Part shown: piece by piece, positions 8,193 to 17,018 of the stretch
How positions within the stretch are numbered: the stretch's first letter is position 1
How the letters are laid out: each line of letters begins with the position of its first letter
Made by a program: the position numbers and the translations under genes
DNA from: Candidatus Paceibacterota bacterium
GTDB lineage: Bacteria; Verrucomicrobiota; Verrucomicrobiia; Limisphaerales; UBA8199
NCBI GenBank assembly: GCA_035452965.1
Contig: DAOTCE010000001.1
Coordinates: forward strand, 186,001-250,000
DNA: 64,000 nt
Reading direction: 5' to 3'
Notes under the pieces: generated by a model
The model's database searches: none
The model's input: only the letters and a program-made list of their open reading frames with translations
Told to the model about the DNA's origin: nothing

Positions 8193-8888
8193 TCAGTGCC
8201 TCGCCCCGCTCAGCTTCCGCCCGAACTTCTCCACCTTCGGCCGGATGACCACGCGGCAGTAGGGCTGGTTCGGGTTCTCGCGGTAGTAATCCTGGTGGTA
8301 ATCCTCCGCTTTGTAGAACTTCCCGAGCGGGACAATCTCCGTGACCACCGGCCGGATGAAACGCTTTTGCGCCTCGGCCTTTGACTTCTCCGCGACCGCC
8401 TTTTGGGCCTCGCTGGAGTAGAGAATAATGGAGCGATACTGGGTGCCCTGGTCCGCGCCCTGGCGGTTGAGCGTGGTCGGATCGTGCGCCTCCCAGAAGG
8501 CCTCCAGCAGCGATTCGTACGAGAGGGCCTTGGGATCGTATTCAACCTGGATGACCTCGGCATGGCCGGTGGTGCCGGCGCAAACCTCCTTGTAGGTGGG
8601 ATTGTGCTTCGTGCCGCCCGCATAACCACTGGTGACGGACCTGACGCCGGGGAGCATCTGAAACACCGCCTCGGTGCACCAAAAGCAGCCGCCGCCCAGC
8701 GTGGCGATTTCAGTGGAATTGGTTGAGCTGTTCATAGTCTTCGTTTGGGCCAGTCCCGCGCTTGCGCTGGCGAGCAGGCAGGCTATGGAAATTGACACCA
8801 CAAGTCCGAAAGCCGGGAACCCCAACGCGAAGTCCCTGGCTCGCGGGCGCTGCCGCGTTCGAGGTTGATGCGGTCTCTTTCTACTCAT
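8193..8888 (-). CDS. msrA: Peptide-methionine (S)-S-oxide reductase with N-terminal signal/anchor
   Basis: Repairs oxidised methionine in proteins. The catalytic GGCFWCTEAVF motif places the nucleophilic Cys at residue 68, followed by the conserved 'GVRSVTSGYAGG' and 'GHAEVIQVEYDP'. About 45 residues precede the domain and include an Arg-rich start and a hydrophobic stretch (FPAFGLVVSISIACLLASASAGLA), so the enzyme is probably exported or anchored rather than cytoplasmic. The open frame begins with TTG at 8894; the ATG at 8888 is preferred. It faces gap across the terminator. Confidence 0.93.
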   Translation of the reverse strand: MSRKRPHQPRTRQRPRARDFALGFPAFGLVVSISIACLLASASAGLAQTKTMNSSTNSTEIATLGGGCFWCTEAVFQMLPGVRSVTSGYAGGTKHNPTYKEVCAGTTGHAEVIQVEYDPKALSYESLLEAFWEAHDPTTLNRQGADQGTQYRSIILYSSEAQKAVAEKSKAEAQKRFIRPVVTEIVPLGKFYKAEDYHQDYYRENPNQPYCRVVIRPKVEKFGRKLSGARH

Positions 8889-9031
8889 CAGCAAGGGAAA
8901 CCTCGCACATATTTCCGTCCAGGGCGAATCGGCGGCGGGCTGTTCGAGCCAGGGGCTTTGCCGGTCCGAATTCAGGCAAATTGCCAGTGCAGCCAGCGCG
9001 CTCGAGGGGGCACCCCTCCGCGGCAGCCCGC

Positions 9032-9622
9032 CTACTTTTGGATCTCGGCGCCGACGGCTTTGACTTGATCCACGATCTTCACGGCGTCGTTGCGCGCCAT
9101 GCCATTGGCCTGGAAGATGGCCTGGATGTCGTCGTAGATAGCTTGCATTCGGCCAGGCGGGATCTTCGCCGGGTTGAGTACCGCGGCGAGGTCTGAAACC
9201 AGCCGGTTGCGGCTGGTATCCGGCAGAGGTTTCTGCACAAAAGCAGCCGTCAGGCTATCGGTCAGGGCGGCGACTGTGGCCTGCGAAGGCTTGCCGGGTC
9301 CCTGTGCGCAGGCGAGGAGGTTTGTGGTGAGCTGCAGCTTCTGCCCGGGCGACAACGTGGAATTGGCCTGAATGGCGGCCAGGTCGGTGCGCACCTTGGC
9401 GAGGTTCTTCAGCAGCAGGCTCGAAGGTGCCGATGGCACGGCCGGCATCGCCGGCTTGTTGGGCTGTGCTGCCTGCGCGGGTTGGGCCGGCGAAGGCACG
9501 GCCTGTCGGACGTTGTTCTGGTCGCGCGTTTCCCTGGCCCGCTTGAGGACGCTCTCGGGGCCGGCGAGCGCGCTGGCGGTCAGGCAGGTGGCCACGCCGA
9601 GCATTACAAGGGGTAGTTTCAT
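9032..9622 (-). CDS. Secreted protein of unknown function, Ala/Pro/Gln-rich
   Basis: A 196-residue protein with a clear Sec signal peptide (MKLPLVMLGVATCLTASALA). The next ~50 residues are low-complexity and rich in Pro, Ala and Gln; the rest is predicted helical, with repeated 'LTTNLLACAQ' and 'LVSDLAAVLNPAKIPPG'-type segments. No family was recognised. It lies 66 bases downstream of the Prc-type protease gene on the same strand and may share its transcript. The open frame reaches 9691, but the ATG at 9622 begins the signal peptide. Confidence 0.65.
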   Translation of the reverse strand: MKLPLVMLGVATCLTASALAGPESVLKRARETRDQNNVRQAVPSPAQPAQAAQPNKPAMPAVPSAPSSLLLKNLAKVRTDLAAIQANSTLSPGQKLQLTTNLLACAQGPGKPSQATVAALTDSLTAAFVQKPLPDTSRNRLVSDLAAVLNPAKIPPGRMQAIYDDIQAIFQANGMARNDAVKIVDQVKAVGAEIQK

Positions 9623-9687
9623 AAGTTCATGTGCCGCACGACTACACTGCGACCCCGCGTGGGTTTTGTCAACGTTCCCCGGGGCGG

Positions 9688-12156
9688 TCAATGCCCTGCC
9701 GTTACCAGGTTCCCTTTGGGCAGCAGCGAAAGATAATCCACCAGGATTTGTTCAGCCTCCGCCAGCGGCGCGTCCGGCGCCTGCGCCTGTTCGGCGTCGG
9801 CCTCGTCGGGACTGTCCGAATCGAGCGGGGCGGGTGCGGCGGCGGCTGCATTTGTGCCGGCGCCTGAGAACCCGGAGTCGGCAGAACCGGAGAGTTTGGC
9901 CACGGTGGCATTGGTTTTGGCGACCGGTGGCGGCAGTCCCGGCAGGGAGGCCTGCTTGAGCGTCAGCTCATAGACTTTCTCCGGGCGCTCCGGGCGCGCC
10001 CGGCGTTCCGCATCCCGCGATTTCTGGCGCGCTTCGGCTTCCTCCTGCTCCTTGAGCCGCTGTTTCTCGTTGAGCGATATGCTCTTGTCCGCCAGCTGCT
10101 TTTTGAACAGGGCGATGTCCTCGCGCACGTAGTCGAACTCCTTCTCCGCGGCGACACGTTCCTCGGAGCGTTTGCGGAGCTCAGTCAGATACGGTTCGAC
10201 GAGATTGAGGTGATCGAACCGCGCGCCCCGGATGGTGTCCCAGGGCAGAGGATTGTCGAGGGCGGCTTCGCCGATTTCCTTCGATTCGTTGGCCACCGAG
10301 GGCAGAATGATATTCGGGACGACGCCCTTCAACTGTGTGGACGCGCCGCTGGGCCGGAAGAACTTCTTGATGGTCAGCTTGAGCGCGCCCGGATCATTGG
10401 TCAGCGACCGGTTCGCGTTCTGGATGAAATGGCGCAACTGGTTCACGCTTTGGACCGTGCCTTTGCCGTGGGTCGCGGCCTCGCCGATGATCAACGCGCG
10501 GCCATAGTCCTGCAGGGCCCCGGCCAGAATCTCGGAGGCGGACGCGCTGTGGCGGCTGGTGAGCACCACCAGCGGCCCGTCATAAAGCACCGTTGGGTCG
10601 GTGTCGTCGGCTCGCTCCACCGTGCCGTCGGTTTCGCGGACCTGGACGACAGGGCCGGTCTTGATGAACACGCCCGTCAGCTTGATGGCCTCTTCGAGGG
10701 AGCCGCCGCCGTTGCGGCGCAGGTCGAGAATGATGCCGGCGACGTTTTCCTTTTTCAGTTTGTCGAGCAGTTTCGCGACGTCGGCGGTGGTGCTTTTCGG
10801 TTCCGGTTTGACCTTGGAGGGGGAGGTGTCAAAAGTGGCGTAGAAGGACGGCAGGTCAATAACCCCAATTCGCAGAGTCTCGCCGCGGCGATCAGGCATT
10901 TCTATGATCTTGGCTTTTGCGGCCTGTTCTTCCAGCGGGATCTCATCACGGATGAGGCTGACGATGGTGCGGGTGGAATTCTCCGCCCCGGCCGGGATGA
11001 TCGTGAGGCGCACCTCGGTGCCCTTGGGACCGCGAATGAGCTGCACGGCCTTGTTCAGGCTCATGTCCACGACGTCCACGGGCGGCTGGTCGCCCTGGGC
11101 CACCGCCACAATGCGGTCGTTTTCCTTGATGAGCTTGCTCTTGATGGCCGGACCGCCCGGCAGCAGCCGGCGAATCTTGCAGTAGCCGTCGTCCGAGACC
11201 AATTCCGCCCCGATGCCGAACAGGCTGAGGTTCATGCCGATGGAGAATTGTTCCAGTTGCGCGCGGCCGAGGTAATCCGAATGCGGGTCATACACCCGGG
11301 CGAGCGCGGTGAGATAGACCTGGAGGACATCGTCGTTGTTCCAATCAGTGAAGAAGCGCAGGTTGCGGTGGTAGCGGTGGCTGAGCGTTTCGATGATTTC
11401 TTCCTGATCGGTCTTCTTGGGCGCCGTGGCGCTGGCCTGGTTGGTAGAGGCGGTGGCCGGCGTTTCAGGCAGTTGCGCCAGCCTTGGCTTGGCCTGCGGA
11501 TCGGTTTCAGCTTTGGCCGCGCCTTTCTTTGCCGCGTCGGCGAGGTTCTTCTTCCGGGCGCCAATTTTGCCAAGCAGTTCCTGCAAGTACTCGAAGCGCA
11601 ACCACTCGCGCCAGAGCTTCTTCGCCTCGTCGAGGTCGGCGGGATAGGGCAACTCCTTGCGGTTGAGGATCACCCGTTCGTCGGTGTCAAAGGTGAACTT
11701 CTCGTGCTTGAGCAACTCATCGGCATAGGCGGTGCGTTGCGCCAGCCGTTCCCTGAACCGGTTGAAGATCTCGCAGGCGGGGGTGGTGTCGGCCGGGCGG
11801 CGGCCGGGCATGGTCAGGCGGTTGAGGTTGGTCCGGTATCGCTCGAACTCGGCCAGGTCGCCGCGGGTGAAATGGAGATGCCGCGGATCGAGTGTTTCCA
11901 GGTAGCGGTCGAGGAACTGGCTGGAGACCGAAGCATCAAAAGGCTTCTTGAGGTAGTGGTGATTGGTAAGGATGTGGGCGGTGACGGCGGCGATATGGCC
12001 ATCGGCAGGGCCGGGTTGGACGTCGGTAAAGGTGTTGGTGAAGAGGAGAGAGCGATCCGCATCGGTGGAGCGGGCCATCGCGTCAACCGCGCTCAGCGGC
12101 GACACCAGGCAAAGGCTCAGGAGCAGGCTTCTGAGGGCAAGACGTTCAATCATCAT
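9688..12156 (-). CDS. Carboxy-terminal processing (tail-specific) protease, Prc/Tsp type
   Basis: An 822-residue S41-family serine protease exported by an N-terminal signal peptide (LALRSLLLSLCLVSPLSAVDA). Domain order is an N-terminal helical region, a PDZ domain around residues 310-390 ('GIGAELVSDDGYCKIRRLLPGGPA'), and the S41 core with catalytic Ser in 'SRHSASASEILAGALQDYG' and catalytic Lys in 'HGKGTVQ'. A C-terminal DUF3340-like part ends in a charged, Ala/Pro-rich tail. Length and arrangement match periplasmic Prc rather than the shorter CtpA. Such enzymes degrade or trim envelope proteins, often murein hydrolases. A lipoprotein adaptor like NlpI was not seen nearby. Confidence 0.92.
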   Translation of the reverse strand: MMIERLALRSLLLSLCLVSPLSAVDAMARSTDADRSLLFTNTFTDVQPGPADGHIAAVTAHILTNHHYLKKPFDASVSSQFLDRYLETLDPRHLHFTRGDLAEFERYRTNLNRLTMPGRRPADTTPACEIFNRFRERLAQRTAYADELLKHEKFTFDTDERVILNRKELPYPADLDEAKKLWREWLRFEYLQELLGKIGARKKNLADAAKKGAAKAETDPQAKPRLAQLPETPATASTNQASATAPKKTDQEEIIETLSHRYHRNLRFFTDWNNDDVLQVYLTALARVYDPHSDYLGRAQLEQFSIGMNLSLFGIGAELVSDDGYCKIRRLLPGGPAIKSKLIKENDRIVAVAQGDQPPVDVVDMSLNKAVQLIRGPKGTEVRLTIIPAGAENSTRTIVSLIRDEIPLEEQAAKAKIIEMPDRRGETLRIGVIDLPSFYATFDTSPSKVKPEPKSTTADVAKLLDKLKKENVAGIILDLRRNGGGSLEEAIKLTGVFIKTGPVVQVRETDGTVERADDTDPTVLYDGPLVVLTSRHSASASEILAGALQDYGRALIIGEAATHGKGTVQSVNQLRHFIQNANRSLTNDPGALKLTIKKFFRPSGASTQLKGVVPNIILPSVANESKEIGEAALDNPLPWDTIRGARFDHLNLVEPYLTELRKRSEERVAAEKEFDYVREDIALFKKQLADKSISLNEKQRLKEQEEAEARQKSRDAERRARPERPEKVYELTLKQASLPGLPPPVAKTNATVAKLSGSADSGFSGAGTNAAAAAPAPLDSDSPDEADAEQAQAPDAPLAEAEQILVDYLSLLPKGNLVTAGH

Positions 12157-12212
12157 GATTCTCTAAGATGCTTAATGATAGCATACCTTAGACGCGACAG
12201 GGCAAGAACTCT

Positions 12213-13598
12213 TCACCTTGATCGCGCACCCGCCCGCGGCCCCATAGCGGTCCTGCCGCCTGCGGCCCTGGCCAGACGCTTCCTGGCCCATTGGCGCGCT
12301 TCGGCCCTGGTTTTGAGCTCTTCCTGCAACTGCTTTTCGCGTATCTCCGCCAGCAGGGCGCCCAGGGCCGGGCCGGGCTTCATGCCCAGGGCAATCAGGT
12401 CGTGGCCTGTCAGGAGCGGCGGGAGGAGTTGGGGCTGGTGCTCCAGTTCCCGGGCCTGGGCGAGCAGGTAGTCATGGACCGTCAGACCGCCATGGGAGCC
12501 GAGGCAGTCGAGCCGGTGGAGCGCCAGTTCGAGCGGAAAGGTCGGGCGCAGGATCAACCGGCGCAAGGTGGACTTGCGCATCTCCAGGGCGTCCTTGAAC
12601 TGCATGTGATGGCGCACCGCCTGGACGACCTGCTCGAGGTGCTTGCGCGGGAAGCGGAGGCGTTTCAGGATTTCCGCGGCCATTTCGGCGCCGACCTTCT
12701 CGTGGCCGTAGAAGTGGATGGAGCCCGTTTTGGGGTCCGGCGCGGCAGTCAGGGGCTTGGCAACATCATGGAGCAGGACCGCCCAGGGCAGGAGCGGGTC
12801 GGGCTGGGCCGGCAGATGCTGCAGCATCAGGCGGAGGTGGTTAAAGACGGTGCCCTCGGGATGGTAATCGGGCGACTGCTCGCAAGTGACGGTGGCGGCG
12901 ATCTCCGGGAGCACCTGTTCGAGTAAACCACTTTCCCGGAGCAGCTCCAGTCCGCGCGCGGCGTGCGGCGGGCAAAACAGCTTGACCAATTCCTCGCGGA
13001 TGCGCTCGGCGCTGGTGGTCTTGATTTTGGGCGCGGTGGCTTTCAGGGCGGCGAAGGTCTCCGGCTGGATGGTGAAGTCGAGCTGGGCGGCGAAGCGCAC
13101 CGCGCGCAGCAGGCGCAGGTGGTCTTCGGCAAAGCGCTCTGCCGGCGCGCCGATGGTGCGGATGATACGGGCGCGCAGGTCCGCCTCGCCGCCAACCCAA
13201 TCGTGCAACTGTCTGGCGACCGGGTCGTAGAACAAGCCGTTGACGGTAAAATCCCGGCGGCGGGCGTCGGCCATCGCGTCGCCGAAGGTGACGCGTCCAG
13301 GGCGCCGGCCGTCCTGGTAGTCGGCTTCGGCGCGGAAGGTGGCGACCTCGAACTGGCGTCGGCTCTCGACGACCACCATGACGCCGAACTTGCGCCCGAC
13401 CGGAATCGTGCGCCGGAACAGCTTCTCGATCTGTTCCGGCCGGGCGGAGGAGGCGATGTCGTAGTCGCCTGGTTCCCGTCCGAGGAGGAAGTCGCGGACG
13501 CAACCGCCGACCCAGAACGCGGAGAACCCGGCGTGCTGCAGCCGGCGGACAATGGCCAGGGCGGTCGCTTGCGGAGGTTTGGCTGGGTGCGCGCTCAT
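12213..13598 (-). CDS. cca: CCA tRNA nucleotidyltransferase / poly(A) polymerase family
   Basis: Class II nucleotidyltransferase of 461 residues. The N-terminal head has 'FWVGGCVRDFLLGREPGDYDIASSA', giving the GG and DxD metal motifs near residues 30-47, then 'RRRDFTVNGLFYDP'. The RNA-binding domain follows, and an HD motif (LLHDVAKPL) lies near residue 260-290. Together these indicate addition or repair of the tRNA 3'-CCA end, with a possible HD phosphohydrolase activity. Poly(A) polymerase cannot be excluded from sequence. It is 56 bases upstream of the protease gene on the same strand. Confidence 0.9.
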   Translation of the reverse strand: MSAHPAKPPQATALAIVRRLQHAGFSAFWVGGCVRDFLLGREPGDYDIASSARPEQIEKLFRRTIPVGRKFGVMVVVESRRQFEVATFRAEADYQDGRRPGRVTFGDAMADARRRDFTVNGLFYDPVARQLHDWVGGEADLRARIIRTIGAPAERFAEDHLRLLRAVRFAAQLDFTIQPETFAALKATAPKIKTTSAERIREELVKLFCPPHAARGLELLRESGLLEQVLPEIAATVTCEQSPDYHPEGTVFNHLRLMLQHLPAQPDPLLPWAVLLHDVAKPLTAAPDPKTGSIHFYGHEKVGAEMAAEILKRLRFPRKHLEQVVQAVRHHMQFKDALEMRKSTLRRLILRPTFPLELALHRLDCLGSHGGLTVHDYLLAQARELEHQPQLLPPLLTGHDLIALGMKPGPALGALLAEIREKQLQEELKTRAEARQWARKRLARAAGGRTAMGPRAGARSR

Positions 13599-13634
13599 GT
13601 CCGTTGATTCCCCAGGTTCCGCCAGTGCGCCCGC

Positions 13635-14549
13635 CTATTCCTCGCCCCAGAGCTTCCGGACGTAGCCGGCCCCGCGTTTGACCTCTTCGGCCGTCAGGTT
13701 GGGGCTGAACTCGAACACCTTGATATGCTCCGGCCGGACAAAGGGCTTGAGCGCGGCGAAATCCAGCGTGCCGGTTCCGGGCGCCTGGTGGTCGCGCCCG
13801 GGGAATTGGACGTCGTGGATGTGGAACCCGAAGAGGCGTTCGCGCAGCGATTCGACATGCATGGCGTGGTGGATGAAGCCCAGGTTCTCCTTGATTTGGC
13901 CGTGGCCGGTGTCGTGCCAATAGACCAGGGCCGGGCTGGTCAGCTCCCGGAAGATGAACTGGAAATCGCTGTCGAGCGGCAGTTCCTCGAGCGACTGGCG
14001 GTTTTCGAGGCCGAGCTTGATGCCCTGCGCCTCGGCGGCCGGGAGGATCGCTTTCAGGGCTTCATGGAGCCGCTCGACGAAGGGGCCCTTCTTGGCTTCG
14101 CGCTTCTGGTCGGCTTCCGCGCAGAGTTTGGCATATTTCTCGGGCGCCTTTTCTCGGCGCACGACCAGCTCGAGCAGCTTGTCGGTGTAATTTTTCATGT
14201 CAATGCTGCCGCAGTGGAGCACGACGAGGGGGGCCTGGACGCGGCCGGCGAACTCGATGGTCTTGAGGGTGTAACGCTGGGCCAGCTCGCGTTCGCGCTG
14301 CCGGTCGGCCGAGAACTGGTAGAGGTTGGGCGCTGGAAAAGTGACGCCCATCGGCAGGGGGCAGAAGTTGTGTAGGCTGGAGATGCGGATTTCACCCGCT
14401 TCCACGGCCTCGAGGATGCCGGGGAGCAGGCTGATGCGGATGCCGTGGCTCAGTTCGGCGAACGCGAAGCCGAGGTCGCGGATTTCGCGCAGCATGGCGC
14501 GGCCATCGGTGTGGCGATGCGAATTCCAGCAGGTGGAAAGGGAATACAT
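13635..14549 (-). CDS. Sugar phosphate isomerase/epimerase-like TIM-barrel protein
   Basis: A 304-residue protein of the xylose isomerase-like TIM-barrel (AP endonuclease 2) superfamily. Metal-ligand-type segments are visible in order: 'ELSHGIR', 'VVLHCGSID', 'LGLENRQSLEELPLD', 'VYWHDTGHGQ', 'HIHDVQFPGRDHQAPGTGTLDF' and 'VFEFSP'. Family members include sugar isomerases, hydroxypyruvate isomerases and endonuclease IV; the substrate here is unknown. The frame begins with TTG at 14558, but the ATG at 14549 (MYSLSTCWNS) is the better start. It is 36 bases upstream of cca. Confidence 0.75.
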   Translation of the reverse strand: MYSLSTCWNSHRHTDGRAMLREIRDLGFAFAELSHGIRISLLPGILEAVEAGEIRISSLHNFCPLPMGVTFPAPNLYQFSADRQRERELAQRYTLKTIEFAGRVQAPLVVLHCGSIDMKNYTDKLLELVVRREKAPEKYAKLCAEADQKREAKKGPFVERLHEALKAILPAAEAQGIKLGLENRQSLEELPLDSDFQFIFRELTSPALVYWHDTGHGQIKENLGFIHHAMHVESLRERLFGFHIHDVQFPGRDHQAPGTGTLDFAALKPFVRPEHIKVFEFSPNLTAEEVKRGAGYVRKLWGEE

Positions 14550-14557
14550 ACAGACCA

Positions 14558-14630
14558 AACGGAGTGTTGGGTTTCTGGAGTCATGCCGCGTTGCGGCGCT
14601 CCATCACTCCAACACTCCCACACTCCGTTG
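14558..14630. repeat. Imperfect inverted repeat with CACTCC-rich arms
   Basis: AACGGAGTGTTGG at 14558-14570 is mirrored by CCAACACTCC at about 14609-14618 and CACTCCGTTG at 14621-14630, around an inner GCCGC-GTT-GCGGC hairpin at 14585-14597. It lies between rpsU and the TIM-barrel gene, reaching that gene's start. It could attenuate or end the rpsU transcript, or be a dispersed repeat. Confidence 0.5.
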
Positions 14631-14685
14631 TTGAGCTGGCCGGGGGCGGCGGCGTCATGCCGTGCCGGCTCCGGCAGCCCGATGA

Positions 14686-14883
14686 TCACATATCCGCGTA
14701 GCGGGCGCTGAGCATGGCGGAAAACCGCGCTGCCTTCTCTTTGCGCCGGCGCTTCTCGCTCGGCTTTTCGAAATGCCGATGGCTGCGCACGGTCCGCAAA
14801 GTGCCTTCGCGGTCCAGCTTCTTTTTCAGCCGCCGCAGCGCTTTGTCCACTGACTCGCCCTTTCTAAGTTTAATCTCGGTCAA
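14686..14883 (-). CDS. rpsU: 30S ribosomal protein S21
   Basis: A 65-residue basic protein beginning MTEIKLRKGESVDKALRRLK and ending in an Arg/Lys-rich region ('FEKPSEKRRRKEKAARF'), the standard S21 pattern. S21 joins the small subunit late and helps mRNA selection. The only start matching the family N-terminus is TTG at 14883. An AGGAAG-type ribosome-binding sequence lies about 12 bases upstream on the minus strand. No Met codon is available nearby, so the rare start is probably real. Confidence 0.92.
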   Translation of the reverse strand: MTEIKLRKGESVDKALRRLKKKLDREGTLRTVRSHRHFEKPSEKRRRKEKAARFSAMLSARYADM

Positions 14884-15071
14884 AACTCTCTCACTTCCTC
14901 TCCAAGAACCCTGGGACGCGCCTGGCCTTCATGGCCGGGGCTCCCAATTGGTCAGGCGGCAAAGCATATTGGCCGGCGGCCCTTTGTCAACGGCAATTGC
15001 ACTCGAGATGCTGGGCAGGCGTGGACGCCTGCCCTACATTGAGTGCGCCGTTTAGCCGGGATGGCGAGTGG

Positions 15072-16637
15072 TTACTCGTCGCGGGTGGGGGCCGGCTGTT
15101 CGTGGGCTGGGCGGCGCCAGAGGAAATAGACCGGCAGGCCGGCCAGCACGAGCAGCAGGCCGGGCCAGGTCGTTTGCGTCTTGTAGAGCAGCAGCACCAG
15201 CAGGATGGTGCCGGCGGTGAGGACGTAGAGGGCGGGGACAATAGGGTAGCCGAAGGCGCGATAGGGACGCGGGGCTGCCGGCCGTTTGCGGCGGAGGACG
15301 AACAGGCCGCAGATGGTCAGCGTGTAGAAGATAAGGACGGCGAACACGACGTAGTCGAGGAGGTTGCTGTAGAGGTTGCCGTAATGCTCGGCGCCGGTGA
15401 GGGGGTCGAGCCGGGGCGCGCCGGCGGCGTCGCGCAGGCGGGTGCGCGGCAGCATGAGCAGGCAGGCCCAGAGGCATTGCAGGGCCAGCCCGATGCCGGG
15501 TACGCTGCGGTCGTTGAGCCTGCCGGCGGCTTTGAAGAACAGGCCGTCCCGGGCCATGGCGTAGTAGACGCGGGCGCCCGCCAGGATGAGGCCGTTGTTG
15601 CAGCCGAAGGTGGCGACCATGATCGCCACCGCCATAATCGCCGGGCCGGCGCCGCTGAAGACCGTTTCCATGGCGGCGGTGGCGACGCGGTCGTCGGGGG
15701 CATTCTGAATCCGATCCAGCGGCAGCAGACAGAGGTAAGCCAGGTTGGCCAGCAGGTAGAGGGTGATCACCAGGCCGGTGCCCGCAGCCAGGGAGAGCGG
15801 TATTTGGCGGCGGGGGTCTTTCACCTCGGCGGCGGTGAAGGTGATGTTGTGCCAGGCGTCCGAGGAGAAGAGCGAGCCGACCTGGGCGACGCAAAACGCG
15901 ATCAGCAGGCCGAAAGCGCCGCCGGCGGCGGAGACGGTGGCGATGAAGGGCAGGTCCGCGTTGACGGGGGTTACGCCGCGGGGCGTCCACAGGTCGCTGA
16001 AGTTGGCTTTAATGGCGTCCGGATCGCGCGCCAGGAGCAGGCCGATGAGGATCAGGGCGATGAGGCATAGGGTTTTGGTGGAGGTGAAGAAGTTCTGGAT
16101 GAGCTTGCCGATGCGCAGGCCGCGCGAGTTGATGTAGCTGAGCAGCACGATGATCAGGATGGCGGCGAGCTGCTGCGTGGAGAGGCTCAGGGCGTAGTTG
16201 GCCGAGAGATTGATGGGCGGGACGATCCAGGCCGTGGGCGAGATGGCCGGGGCCACGACGCCGAAGAAGCGGGCGAAGGCCACGGCGACGGCGGCAATGG
16301 TGCCGGTCTGGATCACGAGGAACAACGTCCAGCCGTAAAGGAAGCCCCAGAGCGGACTGTAAGCCTCGCGGAGGTAGATGTATTGGCCGCCGGCACGCGG
16401 CATCATGGCGGCCAGCTCGCCGTAGCAAAGCGCCGCGCTGACGGTCAGGAGCCCGGTGACCAGCCACACTGCCAGCAGCCCGCCGGCGGAGCCGACCTGG
16501 CGGGCGATGTCGGCCGAGACGATGAAGATGCCCGAGCCGATCATGGAGCCGGCGACGAGCATGGTCGAGTCCAGCAGGCCAAGGCCCTTCAGGAAGTTCT
16601 TCTCAGGCGAGGGTGTCGTGCTTTGCATGGTCGTCAT
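15072..16637 (-). CDS. APC-family amino acid transporter/permease
   Basis: An inner-membrane secondary transporter with about 12 hydrophobic helices. The first helix has the family motif 'LDSTMLVAGSMIGSGIFIVSADIARQVGSAGGLL' with the GSGIF substrate-binding turn, followed by 'SAALCYGELAAMMPRAGGQYIYLREAYSPLWGFLYGW', typical of the LAT/APC group. The amino acid carried is unknown. The frame extends to a TTG at 16691; the ATG at 16637 (MTTMQSTTPSPEKNFLKGLGLLD) gives the normal short N-terminus and about 521 residues. It is read as a separate unit; the 11-bp repeat at 16873 lies upstream. Confidence 0.9.
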   Translation of the reverse strand: MTTMQSTTPSPEKNFLKGLGLLDSTMLVAGSMIGSGIFIVSADIARQVGSAGGLLAVWLVTGLLTVSAALCYGELAAMMPRAGGQYIYLREAYSPLWGFLYGWTLFLVIQTGTIAAVAVAFARFFGVVAPAISPTAWIVPPINLSANYALSLSTQQLAAILIIVLLSYINSRGLRIGKLIQNFFTSTKTLCLIALILIGLLLARDPDAIKANFSDLWTPRGVTPVNADLPFIATVSAAGGAFGLLIAFCVAQVGSLFSSDAWHNITFTAAEVKDPRRQIPLSLAAGTGLVITLYLLANLAYLCLLPLDRIQNAPDDRVATAAMETVFSGAGPAIMAVAIMVATFGCNNGLILAGARVYYAMARDGLFFKAAGRLNDRSVPGIGLALQCLWACLLMLPRTRLRDAAGAPRLDPLTGAEHYGNLYSNLLDYVVFAVLIFYTLTICGLFVLRRKRPAAPRPYRAFGYPIVPALYVLTAGTILLVLLLYKTQTTWPGLLLVLAGLPVYFLWRRPAHEQPAPTRDE

Positions 16638-17018
16638 TTCCGGGCCGCTCTGCGGCAGCCCGCTGCCCGTAAAGGTGCCAGTGGAGGGCAACCAAAACCA
16701 GACTCATAACGGGGGTGCGCCGTGGCTTGGCTTGCGACAGCGGCAATGCGCCGTTTGTCGCGTGGAATCGCTCTAAGTCATTGTGCCGAAGGGAGTTATG
16801 CCGTGATTGGAGACGGCCGGGGGGTGATTTGGCGTAAGTATAGGGGCTGCAGTGGTTTAGAAACGTGAACCTACGGTGTGGATACGGTGTGGATACGGTG
16901 CGGATACGGAGGGACTCCCTTGGGCGCCGCTGGCTGCCGGCTGGCGGTGTCAAACGGGTGCGTGTGGTTTCCAGCCCTGGAATTGCAGCTTCCCCCCTGC
17001 AATTCAGGGCGCGGCCGG
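16638..17018. other. Intergenic region upstream of the APC transporter
   Basis: About 380 bases without a convincing gene, between the end of the VWA operon and the start of the transporter. It holds the 11-bp tandem repeat at 16873-16909 and presumably the transporter promoter, which could not be assigned. No clear terminator for the VWA operon was seen. Confidence 0.55.
16873..16909 (+). repeat. 11-bp tandem repeat, three units plus part (ACGGTGTGGAT)
   Basis: Two identical ACGGTGTGGAT units are followed by ACGGTGCGGAT and a partial ACGG. It is the same unit as at 2068-2111, here in the opposite orientation. It lies between the VWA operon end and the APC transporter start, about 240 bases upstream of the latter. 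Confidence 0.8.

Noticed and set aside
10210..12471. A 753-codon open frame on the plus strand opposite the Prc-type protease
   Set aside because: It is a shadow of a high-GC gene. Its product is a low-complexity, Arg/Gly/Ala-rich string without any family motif, while the minus strand encodes clear PDZ and S41 motifs.
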